DNA from: an uncultured Ellagibacter sp.
Lineage (GTDB): Bacteria; Actinomycetota; Coriobacteriia; Coriobacteriales; Eggerthellaceae
Length of the DNA: 5,552 bases
NCBI GenBank assembly: GCA_934661105.1
Contig: CAKUIV010000126.1
Span: forward strand, 1-5,552
Direction: 5' to 3'
Shown here: positions 1 to 5,060 of the stretch, piece by piece
Position numbering within the stretch: the stretch's first letter is position 1
How the letters are laid out: every line of letters begins with the position of its first letter
Notes under the pieces: generated by a model
What the model was told of the DNA's origin: nothing
The model's database searches: none
The model's input: the letters and a program-made list of their open reading frames with translations, nothing else
Translations under genes and position numbers: made by a program

Positions 1-830
1 AGCGTCCAGCACGCGTCGGTGTCGAGGATGTTGTTGTACGAGAGCTCCTTGCCGTTGAGCTGCTCGGCGTTCACGAGGCTGTGCTCGCTCTCGAAGTCGG
101 GCAGGCGGTAGAAGGCGGCCTCCTGATGCGGGTTCTCGCCGTAGCGCAGATCTTGCTGCTTCACCATGTAGAGGTCGTAGTAGTCGGGGAACTCGTCGCC
201 TTCGGAATCAGTGTCGTCGGCGTCTTCCTCGGCGAGCTCGTCGAACAGCCAGTCGGCGATCGCGCCGTCGTAGGAGCTCGTGGTCTCGAACACGTTCAGG
301 GCCAGGCGGGCGCGGGTCGCGCGCTTCGTGGCGCCGTCGTTCTCGCGCATCTCGGCCAAGATGTCGTCATAAGATTCGGGGTCGGTGACCACGGCCACGC
401 TCTCGAAGTTCTTCGCGGCGCTGCGCAGCATCGACGGGCCGCCGATGTCGATGTTCTCGATGCAGGTACCGAAGTCGGCGCCCGACTCGACCGTCTTCTC
501 GAACGCGTAGAGGTTCACGACGACCATGTCGATCATCTTGATGCCGTGCTCCTCGGCTTCGGCCATATGCTTGGGGTTGTCTCGCTTGGCCAGAAGGCCG
601 CCGTGCACCATCGGGTGCAGCGTCTTCACGCGACCGTCCATCATCTCGGGGAAGTGGGTCACCTCGTCGATGGGCGTGACCGGCACGCCCGCCTCGGCGA
701 TGACGCGTGCCGTGCCGCCCGTGGAGATGATCTCCGCGCCGAACTCGTCGTGCAGCGCGCGGGCGAACTCGGCGACGCCCGTCTTGTCGGTGACCGACAT
801 GAGAACGCGCTTGACCTTGGGATCTGCCAT
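1..830 (-). CDS. purH: PurH, bifunctional AICAR transformylase / IMP cyclohydrolase (3' end missing)
   Basis: This enzyme catalyses the last two steps of IMP synthesis in the cytosol: formyl transfer from 10-formyl-THF to AICAR, then ring closure to IMP. About 276 residues are visible of a family usually slightly over 500, so the gene runs off the window at base 1. The N-terminal MGS-like cyclohydrolase domain is complete: STGGT at residues 36-40, GRVKTLHP at 66-73 and ENIDIGGPSMLRSAAKN at 125-141. The transformylase domain begins with LRYGENPHQ (228-236) and GKELSYNNILD (260-270). The junction (197-214) is unusually acidic, with 11 Asp/Glu in 18 residues, but of normal length. The ATG at 828-830 is chosen because a GAGAGGAG Shine-Dalgarno site (838-845) lies 7 bases upstream and the protein then starts in register with the family. 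It lies 86 bases after the XdhC-like gene, so co-transcription is plausible. The identification is very secure. Confidence 0.97.
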   Translation of the reverse strand, partial: MADPKVKRVLMSVTDKTGVAEFARALHDEFGAEIISTGGTARVIAEAGVPVTPIDEVTHFPEMMDGRVKTLHPMVHGGLLAKRDNPKHMAEAEEHGIKMIDMVVVNLYAFEKTVESGADFGTCIENIDIGGPSMLRSAAKNFESVAVVTDPESYDDILAEMRENDGATKRATRARLALNVFETTSSYDGAIADWLFDELAEEDADDTDSEGDEFPDYYDLYMVKQQDLRYGENPHQEAAFYRLPDFESEHSLVNAEQLNGKELSYNNILDTDACWT

Positions 831-916
831 GTATGTGCTCCTCTCTTGGGAAGGTAATGCCGCTGAGAAGGCGACGAGGGAATACTCCCGATGTCACCTC
901 GTGCCGCCACGAGCGA

Positions 917-1906
917 CTAGCGGCCCAGGCTCGCTTCGTGCTTCGCGCGGGCTTCCTCGCTGTAGCGTTGCTTGTATCGTACATCCACGAGCTCCGCCAC
1001 GATGGCGATGGCGAGCTCGGCCGGGGTCTTCGCGCCAAATTTCAGGCCGATGGGGCGCTTGATGGACTCCCACTGCGCCTCGGTGGCGCCGCGCGCGATG
1101 ACGAGGTCGTGCACCGTCGAGTTCTTGCCCTTGCAGCCCATCATGCCGACGTAGTGCACGCCGTGCTTCACGGCCCACACGCAGCTGTCGGGATCGAACA
1201 TGTGGCCGCGCGTGAGCACGCACACGTAGTCGCCCGGAGCAGCCTCGTAAGACGCGAGCCCATCGAAGTTGTCGCCCGGAAGCACGATGCGCTCCGCGTC
1301 GGGGAAGCGCTCCTCGGAGATGTAGGCGGGGTCGTAGTCGACGACCGTCACCTTGAAGCCCACGTGGGTCGCGAGCGCCGAAAGTTCGCTCGCCACGTCG
1401 GAAGCGCCCAGAAGCCATACCTTCACCTGGTCGAACAGCGCGACGGAGCGCCAGGTCAGACCCTCGAACTGCTCGTTGTGCATCGAGGGGCCGCGCGTTA
1501 CGTCCTTCATCTGGAACACGTCGCGCGCACTCGGGGTGCGCGAGGATACGATCTCCTTCGCGTCGTTGCAGAAGAAGACGAGCGGCTCGCCGTCGGCCGA
1601 GCCTTGGTCGCCGTATTTCTTCGTGACCTCGTTGTCGGTGTTGGAAACAGCCTCTTCGGCGCTGTAGACCACCTTGAAGCCGAGCCACGCCAAATCATGC
1701 TCGTCGATCGCGCGGATCGCGCGCTCGAACGTGGGGACATCGGCCTCGGTGAGGCTTTTCGCGATGGCGCCGAGGTACTCGGGCGCCACGTGGTTGTTCC
1801 CCGCAAGCGCCTCGGCCGAAAAGCAGGGGAATTCCTCCGGCGTGAGCTGCGGGGTCTTTCCCGCACGCAGATCATCGACGATGGATTGCAAAATCGCTTT
1901 GTTCAT
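917..1906 (-). CDS. XdhC-family protein (molybdenum hydroxylase maturation factor-like), divergent N-terminus
   Basis: The protein has 329 residues. The C-terminal half is an XdhC Rossmann domain: VWLLGASDVASEL (163-175) as the nucleotide-binding turn, VTVVDYDP (186-193), ERFPDAERI (199-207), VLTRGHMFD (230-238), YVGMMGCKGKN (252-262), and PIGLKFGAKTPAELAIAIVAEL (285-306 region). Known XdhC proteins bind molybdenum cofactor and help insert the sulfurated form into xanthine dehydrogenase. Residues 1-160 lack the classical XdhC_CoxI motifs (the GSAPR and GTIGGG types), so this half is divergent or a different domain. The glycine turn reads GASDVA where family members usually have something like GAGHVA. 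The ATG is supported by AGAAGGA (1914-1920) 7 bases upstream; the stop is TAG at 917-919. It sits between purN and purH, suggesting a link between purine synthesis and purine hydroxylation, but no hydroxylase gene is visible here. Family assignment is good; exact role is uncertain. Confidence 0.85.
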   Translation of the reverse strand: MNKAILQSIVDDLRAGKTPQLTPEEFPCFSAEALAGNNHVAPEYLGAIAKSLTEADVPTFERAIRAIDEHDLAWLGFKVVYSAEEAVSNTDNEVTKKYGDQGSADGEPLVFFCNDAKEIVSSRTPSARDVFQMKDVTRGPSMHNEQFEGLTWRSVALFDQVKVWLLGASDVASELSALATHVGFKVTVVDYDPAYISEERFPDAERIVLPGDNFDGLASYEAAPGDYVCVLTRGHMFDPDSCVWAVKHGVHYVGMMGCKGKNSTVHDLVIARGATEAQWESIKRPIGLKFGAKTPAELAIAIVAELVDVRYKQRYSEEARAKHEASLGR

Positions 1907-1943
1907 GAATGCATCCTTCTTTCGAATCGCTTCTCAAGCAACA

Positions 1944-1979
1944 CAGGGCCGGCCTCGCGCGATCCCGAGGCCGGCCCTG
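1944..1979 (-). terminator. Perfect 14-bp hairpin after purN, probable terminator or attenuator
   Basis: The arms 1944-1957 and 1966-1979 are perfect reverse complements (CAGGGCCGGCCTCG and its partner) around an 8-base loop. The hairpin begins 9 bases after the purN stop. In the minus-strand transcript the stem is followed by TGTTGCTTGAGAA, a poor U-tract. The position favours an intrinsic terminator for purN, but the XdhC-like start codon is only 37 bases further on. It may therefore be a leaky terminator or an mRNA-stabilising/processing hairpin. The plus-strand flank has no T-run, so it would not terminate plus-strand transcripts. Confidence 0.65.
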
Positions 1980-1987
1980 CGGCGCGG

Positions 1988-2602
1988 TTAACCGATATGC
2001 ACCTTGTTCGTAGCCGGGTCGACGGCGACGCGGCCATCGGCGATGAGCCCGAGCACTTCAGGGTAGAGCCCGTGCTCAACCTCGTGGATCTTGGCCTCGA
2101 GCGTATCGAGCGTGTCGCCTTCTTCCACGATGACGGCGCGCTGCGCGACGATGGGGCCCTTGTCGTAGTCGGCGTTGGCGAAATGCACGGTGACACCCGT
2201 CACCTTCACGCCCGCGTCGAACGCGTCGGCAATGGCATGCGCCCCCTTGAACGACGGCAGAAGCGCTGGATGCAGGTTGAGCACGCGGTTGGGGAACGCG
2301 TCGAGCATGACGGAGGTCACCTTGCGCATGTAGCCCGCCATGACGACGTACTCCGCGCCCGCTTCTTCGAGCGCTGCGACGATTTCGGCGTCGGCGGCCT
2401 GCGGGTCGGCGTATTTCTCGCGGTTCATCACGAGCACCGGGATTCCCGCCGCCTGCGCACGCTCGATGCCGTACGCGTCGGGACGCGACGACACGACCTT
2501 CACCACCTCAACGGGAAGCCCATCTGCCGCCGCATCGATGATCGCCTGCAAGTTCGTGCCGCTACCCGACACGAGCACGCCGATTTTGAGTTTGCCGGTC
2601 AC
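1988..2602 (-). CDS. purN: PurN, phosphoribosylglycinamide (GAR) formyltransferase
   Basis: This cytosolic enzyme transfers a formyl group from 10-formyltetrahydrofolate to GAR, the third step of IMP synthesis. The 204-residue length is typical. Visible motifs are the phosphate-binding VSGSGTNLQA (11-20), the catalytic stretch VLNLHPALLPSFKG (107-120) with Asn109 and His111, and DYDKGPIVAQ (145-154) whose Asp147 matches the essential aspartate of the family. The reading frame is open upstream to base 2875, but that extension is arginine-rich, overlaps the toxin gene and has no family similarity. The GTG at 2600-2602 is preferred: it is preceded by AAAGGTGG (2607-2614) and puts the KIGVLVSGSGTN strand at the N-terminus. 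The stop is TAA (1988-1990). A candidate promoter lies about 60 bases upstream, so the gene may be transcribed independently of purF-purM. Identification is very secure. Confidence 0.96.
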   Translation of the reverse strand: MTGKLKIGVLVSGSGTNLQAIIDAAADGLPVEVVKVVSSRPDAYGIERAQAAGIPVLVMNREKYADPQAADAEIVAALEEAGAEYVVMAGYMRKVTSVMLDAFPNRVLNLHPALLPSFKGAHAIADAFDAGVKVTGVTVHFANADYDKGPIVAQRAVIVEEGDTLDTLEAKIHEVEHGLYPEVLGLIADGRVAVDPATNKVHIG

Positions 2603-2606
2603 AAAA

Positions 2607-2614
2607 CCACCTTT
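2607..2614 (-). promoter_or_regulatory. Ribosome binding site that fixes the purN GTG start
   Basis: AAAGGTGG on the minus strand lies 4 bases before the GTG at 2600-2602. It pairs with the distal part of the anti-Shine-Dalgarno sequence. This site decides between the GTG start and the long open upstream extension. A small hairpin (GCGAG, 3-base loop, CTCGC; 2625-2637) lies just upstream. Confidence 0.6.
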
Positions 2615-2660
2615 CGTTCGGGGAGCGAGCTTCTCGCACGCATCTTTTCGTACCGCTACC

Positions 2661-2666
2661 AGTATA
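2661..2666 (-). promoter_or_regulatory. Candidate -10 element upstream of purN
   Basis: TATACT on the minus strand matches the sigma-70 -10 consensus at five of six positions and would give a leader of about 50 bases. No good -35 is seen at 16-18 bases; the nearest candidate, TTGGCG, is 21 bases away. This is a weak prediction, supported mainly by the position between the toxin gene and purN. Confidence 0.35.
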
Positions 2667-2717
2667 CGCACGGAACGCGGTGTCTTTCGCCAAACGCGAG
2701 AACAATATCCGCTCGAA

Positions 2718-2738
2718 GCGCGAATGGCCGCTTCGCGC
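2718..2738 (-). terminator. Hairpin after the toxin gene, possible weak terminator
   Basis: A 7-bp stem (GCGCGAA/TTCGCGC) with a 7-base loop lies 17 bases downstream of the toxin stop codon. The sequence after it on the minus strand (TTCGAGCGGATATTG) has no clear U-tract. It may end the toxin-antitoxin transcript before the purN promoter, or be a chance structure in GC-rich DNA. Confidence 0.3.
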
Positions 2739-2754
2739 GCCTTGCGAGTTGACG

Positions 2755-3072
2755 CTAATTCGCCGGGATGGTCACGTGGTCGTAGATGCCGACCATTCTG
2801 ATTCTTCGGTTTCGCTCTATCTTGAAGTAAACAACTAAGACATCGTCGTCGAAGATATGAAACTCGAAGTGGCAACCATCGTTGAACGGGGAGCGCGCAA
2901 GCAGGTGGTCGCTCCAGCCGTTTTCGTCGACGAAGCCTTTCTCTTGGAGCTCTCTAATGCAATCTTTCACGACACCGATGATTTCGACCATCTGGTCTTT
3001 CGTGTATTTGCGCCTTAACGGAACAAGCGTCTGCCAGAAAGCGTTCGGGGCCTTCACCTCGTAGGTGCTCAT
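2755..3072 (-). CDS. RelE/ParE-superfamily-like toxin of a type II toxin-antitoxin pair
   Basis: This is a 105-residue protein. An N-terminal helical half (about 10-48) with FWQTLVPLRRKY and CIRELQEKGF is followed by a strand-rich C-terminal half: HLLARSPFNDG (56-66), FEFHIFDDDVLVVYFK (69-84) and IRMVGIYDH (91-99). The 'body strand, VVY strand, terminal strand ending in GxxDH' pattern is that of RelE-fold ribosome-dependent mRNA interferases such as the YafQ/YoeB branches; the last His could be catalytic. The subfamily cannot be fixed by eye. Its ATG (3070-3072) shares one base with the TAA of the antitoxin gene upstream, so translation is probably coupled and ordered antitoxin first. The stop is TAG (2755-2757). 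It is intact, with no frameshift. By eye it is less GC-rich than the purine genes, which suggests horizontal acquisition. The toxin role rests on fold pattern plus partner. Confidence 0.75.
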   Translation of the reverse strand: MSTYEVKAPNAFWQTLVPLRRKYTKDQMVEIIGVVKDCIRELQEKGFVDENGWSDHLLARSPFNDGCHFEFHIFDDDVLVVYFKIERNRRIRMVGIYDHVTIPAN

Positions 3073-3389
3073 TATTGGCCCACTTCATCGGGCGCTATAC
3101 CGAGCGCGCCCAAAACATCATCGGGGACTTCCGTTGGGTCGGGAAGGCTGTCGTCCGGTAAAAGCCCGTATTCTTGGGCCTCCGCGGCGAGCATGTCGCG
3201 ATGCAAACGCTCCGAGAACACCTGGTACCCAGAACCGGCGAACATGCCGTCGAACGGCGTGACGCCGGTATTCGCCACCTGATTCACAAGAATGCGCATG
3301 GCATACGGCGTGGTAAGGCCGCTGCGAGCAAATGCCTGGTCAGCACGCTTTTTAACGTCGTCGTCGACATTGATCTGAATCAACGCCAT
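3072..3389 (-). CDS. RelB/DinJ-family antitoxin, partner of the downstream RelE-like toxin
   Basis: This is a 105-residue acidic protein. The N-terminus has the ribbon-helix-helix pattern of RelB/DinJ antitoxins: strand IQINVDDDVKKRADQ (4-18), then helix SGLTTPYAMRILVNQVANTG (23-42), then the family's TPFD (44-47). Residues 48-105 form a variable acidic tail (LPDDSLPDPTEVPDD at 77-91), expected to wrap and neutralise the toxin. Such proteins also bind their own promoter as dimers to repress the operon. The ATG at 3387-3389 is supported by GAAAGGAG (3396-3403), 6 bases upstream. Its TAA overlaps the toxin ATG by one base. An inverted repeat (3408-3434) overlaps the likely promoter. The tail is somewhat long for the family. 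The family call is confident. Confidence 0.85.
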   Translation of the reverse strand: MALIQINVDDDVKKRADQAFARSGLTTPYAMRILVNQVANTGVTPFDGMFAGSGYQVFSERLHRDMLAAEAQEYGLLPDDSLPDPTEVPDDVLGALGIAPDEVGQ

Positions 3390-3407
3390 TGCGGACTCCT
3401 TTCAGTG

Positions 3408-3434
3408 CTATGAAATAGTATGAGTATATCATAG
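3408..3434 (-). promoter_or_regulatory. Promoter/operator of the toxin-antitoxin pair (CTATGA-N15-TCATAG)
   Basis: A perfect 6-bp inverted repeat, CTATGA at 3408-3413 and TCATAG at 3429-3434, lies just upstream of the antitoxin Shine-Dalgarno site. Between the arms the minus strand holds two possible -10 elements: TATACT (3423-3428) and TACTAT (3415-3420). TTTTCA (3437-3442), 16 bases from the second, is a possible -35. The AT-rich patch stands out from its surroundings. The overlap fits autorepression by the RelB/DinJ dimer, which is known for the family and inferred here. Confidence 0.5.
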
Positions 3435-3444
3435 CTTGAAAAGA

Positions 3445-3461
3445 TTGCCCTTTAAGGGCAA
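3445..3461 (-). terminator. Short hairpin with T-run after the orphan antitoxin, possible terminator
   Basis: TTGCCCTT and AAGGGCAA form a perfect 8-bp inverted repeat around one central base; as RNA the stem is realistically TTGCCC/GGGCAA with a 5-base loop. On the minus strand it is followed at once by TCTTTTC, a short U-tract. It lies 43 bases after the orphan antitoxin stop and just before the promoter of the next pair. The short stem makes it a weak terminator. It could instead be a binding site, since it is so symmetrical. Confidence 0.45.
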
Positions 3462-3504
3462 GGAACTCCCCACCGTGTTTCTCTGCGCCCGCCCGAAAAA
3501 GAAC

Positions 3505-3798
3505 CTACTGCCCACCATCGTCGTCGAAGACCGCCTCCCACATCTCTTTATTGGTTTTATACGGCCCTGATACCTGGCCGTTTACCGCATCGTCCATCGC
3601 CGCAAGCGTTTCTCGGGAATATCCGTTAGGGTTCGAAGGGTCGAAAGGGAAACCTCCTCGCCTGTTGAAAGCCGAGACGAACATGCGCAGCGCATTGCTC
3701 GGCGACGTCCCGATAGCGTCGCACGTTTCCACGAAGCGCTTTTTCTCGGCATCGGTCACTTTCGTGGAAAGCGGAGCGCTGATAGGCGCAGTGGTCAT
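3505..3798 (-). CDS. Orphan RelB/DinJ-family antitoxin
   Basis: This is a 97-residue protein with the RelB/DinJ layout. A short N-terminal strand (APLSTKVTDAEKKRF, 8-22) is followed by helices ETCDAIGTSPSNALRMFVSA (24-43) and the family signature FNRRGGFPFD (44-53). The C-terminal part, GYSRETLAAMDDAV (59-72) and YKTNKEMWEAVFDDDGG (80-96), is a toxin-binding type tail. It differs clearly in sequence from the antitoxin encoded next downstream. The frame is open 11 codons further, but the ATG at 3796-3798 has an excellent AAAGGAGG site 6 bases upstream and is preferred. Only 115 bases separate its stop (TAG, 3505-3507) from the next start, so no toxin gene follows directly. It may be a remnant of a pair, an immunity-like antitoxin, or a partner for a toxin elsewhere. 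It has its own promoter. Confidence 0.8.
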   Translation of the reverse strand: MTTAPISAPLSTKVTDAEKKRFVETCDAIGTSPSNALRMFVSAFNRRGGFPFDPSNPNGYSRETLAAMDDAVNGQVSGPYKTNKEMWEAVFDDDGGQ

Positions 3799-3804
3799 TG
3801 CAGT

Positions 3805-3812
3805 CCTCCTTT
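3805..3812 (-). promoter_or_regulatory. Shine-Dalgarno site deciding the orphan antitoxin start
   Basis: AAAGGAGG on the minus strand, 6 bases before the ATG at 3796-3798, is nearly a full match to the anti-Shine-Dalgarno sequence. It lies inside the longer open frame, so the upstream ATG at 3829-3831 is unlikely to be used. Confidence 0.7.
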
Positions 3813-3843
3813 GCCGATGAGGATCAAGCATCTATTAGCTGCT

Positions 3844-3872
3844 ATTGTATGCTTTTAAAAGAAATGCTTCAA
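3844..3872 (-). promoter_or_regulatory. Sigma-70-type promoter of the orphan antitoxin gene
   Basis: On the minus strand TTGAAG (3867-3872) and TACAAT (3844-3849) are separated by exactly 17 bases, in an AT-rich patch. The -10 matches consensus at five of six positions and the -35 at four. Initiation near 3837 would leave a leader of about 40 bases. AAGCAT (3826-3831) and ATGCTT (3849-3854) form an inverted repeat spanning the -10 and start region, and a second ATGCTT copy (3864-3869) overlaps the -35. These are candidate operator half-sites. Confidence 0.6.
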
Positions 3873-3891
3873 GCACGCCGGCCCAACGTAG

Positions 3892-3915
3892 AGAAGGCCT
3901 CTTTCGAGGCCTTCT
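3892..3915 (-). terminator. Hairpin with GAAA tetraloop after purM, probable terminator
   Basis: A perfect 10-bp stem (AGAAGGCCTC at 3892-3901, GAGGCCTTCT at 3906-3915) encloses TTTC on the plus strand, which is GAAA in the minus-strand RNA: a stable GNRA tetraloop. It starts 65 bases past the purM stop. The sequence after it (CTACGTTGGG) is not a good U-tract, so termination may be incomplete and let purM transcripts reach downstream genes. The stretch between it and the purM stop (3916-3980) holds nothing else I recognise. Confidence 0.55.
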
Positions 3916-3980
3916 TCGTGATGCGAATCTCTTTTCAGCTGGCAATCAACAGCACGTCTGTGATTGTCGCGTCGGCAGCT

Positions 3981-5060
3981 TTACGCCTTATGCCCGTACA
4001 GCTCGCCGACGCCTGCGTACTCCACCTCTCCGGTGCCGGGGACGATGCGGCCCACGCGGTAGGTGGTCTCGCCCGCCGCCGCGAGCGCCGCTTCCACGTC
4101 AGCTGCGCGCTCGGGGTCGACGATCAGAATCATGCCGACGCCCATGTTGAAGGTCTTGAGCGCCTGGGGCTCGGAGAGGTCGGCCGCCTCGCACACGTAC
4201 TTCACGATGGCGGGAACAGGCCACGTTCCCAGATCGACCTGTGCATTGACCTGCGCATTCAATGCGCGGTTGAGGTTCTCGGAAATGCCGCCGCCCGTGA
4301 TGTGCGCAAGCGCGCGCACCGCGCCTGGGCATTCGGCGAGTACCGAAAGCACCTGCTTCACGTAGATGCGCGTGGGAGTGAGCAGTGCCTCGCCCACTGA
4401 CTGGCCGTCGAGCGCCTCTACCGGCGCTAACAATTCCTCGCGGCTCTTGCCCTCCACGCACACCTTGCGCGCGAGCGAGTACCCGTTGGAATGCAGGCCC
4501 GACGACGCGAGCCCGATGAGCACGTCGCCCTCGCGCACGCTTTCCGGATCGAGCATCCGCGGTCGGTCGACCACGCCCACGGTGAAGCCCGACAGGTCGT
4601 AATCGTCAGGGTCCATAACACCGGGGTGCTCGGCCATTTCCCCGCCGATGAGCGCGCAGCCCGCCTGGCGGCACCCTTCGCCGATACCGGCGACGACCTC
4701 GGCCACGTGCTCTTTCTTGAGCTTGCCGATGGCGATGTAGTCGAGGAAGAACAAAGGCTCTGCGCCGCAGGCCAGAATGTCGTTTACGCACATGGCCACA
4801 AGGTCGATGCCCACCGTGCCGTGCTTGCCGACGAGCTGCGCCACCTTGAGCTTCGTGCCCACGCCGTCGGTGCCGGACACGAGCAGCGGGTCTTCCATGT
4901 CCTTCGCCGCGGCGATGGAGAACAGCCCGCCGAAGCCGCCGATGTCGCCCACCACTTCGGGGCGGTAGGTGGAATGGACGGTTTCCTTGATCGCGTCAAC
5001 CGCTCGCGCGCCTTCCGCCGTGTCGACGCCGGCGGCCGCGTAGGTGATTTCCTCGCTCAT
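3981..5060 (-). CDS. purM: PurM, phosphoribosylformylglycinamidine cyclo-ligase (AIR synthetase)
   Basis: This cytosolic enzyme uses ATP to close the imidazole ring, turning FGAM into AIR, the fifth step of IMP synthesis. The 359-residue length is close to the family's usual 340-350. Family motifs run in order: TYAAAGVD (6-13), GDIGGFGG (38-45), SGTDGVGTKLK (62-72, nucleotide-binding), CVNDILACGAEPLFFLDY (91-108), IGGEMAEHPGVM (138-149), SSGLHSNGYSL (186-196), HITGGGISENLNR (253-265) and FNMGVGMILIV (304-314). This is the PurM/SelD-fold N-terminal AIRS domain plus the C-terminal domain. The ATG (5058-5060) directly follows the purF TAA with no gap, and its AAGGAG site lies in the last purF codons, so the two genes are almost certainly co-transcribed and translationally coupled. 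The stop is TAA (3981-3983). Identification is very secure. Confidence 0.98.
   Translation of the reverse strand: MSEEITYAAAGVDTAEGARAVDAIKETVHSTYRPEVVGDIGGFGGLFSIAAAKDMEDPLLVSGTDGVGTKLKVAQLVGKHGTVGIDLVAMCVNDILACGAEPLFFLDYIAIGKLKKEHVAEVVAGIGEGCRQAGCALIGGEMAEHPGVMDPDDYDLSGFTVGVVDRPRMLDPESVREGDVLIGLASSGLHSNGYSLARKVCVEGKSREELLAPVEALDGQSVGEALLTPTRIYVKQVLSVLAECPGAVRALAHITGGGISENLNRALNAQVNAQVDLGTWPVPAIVKYVCEAADLSEPQALKTFNMGVGMILIVDPERAADVEAALAAAGETTYRVGRIVPGTGEVEYAGVGELYGHKA

Noticed and set aside
81..857. Plus-strand open frame opposite purH
   Set aside because: It is antisense to an unambiguous purH and has a composition typical of a mirror frame.
898..913. 6-bp hairpin (CTCGTG/CACGAG) just after the XdhC-like stop
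   Set aside because: The stem is short and the minus-strand flank (GTGACATCGGG) has no U-tract, so it is not supported as a terminator; chance hairpins of this size are common in GC-rich DNA.
367..1038. Minus-strand open frame crossing the XdhC-like end and purH start
   Set aside because: It is out of frame with both recognised proteins and encodes low-complexity Arg-rich sequence; the purH frame here carries all family motifs.
833..2752. Very long plus-strand open frame (639 codons) antisense to xdhC-like and purN
   Set aside because: It lies opposite well-identified genes, is rich in His/Arg/Val/Asp in the way of a GC-rich mirror frame, and has no recognisable motif or ribosome site. It is a shadow of the minus-strand genes.
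2603..2875. N-terminal extension of the purN frame up to base 2875
   Set aside because: The extension overlaps the toxin gene, is arginine-rich without family similarity, and the GTG at 2600-2602 has a ribosome site and the normal PurN N-terminus.
3390..3504. Possible toxin remnant after the orphan antitoxin
   Set aside because: The 115-base gap is filled by promoter, inverted repeats and a ribosome site; I saw no coding remnant resembling a RelE-type C-terminus.
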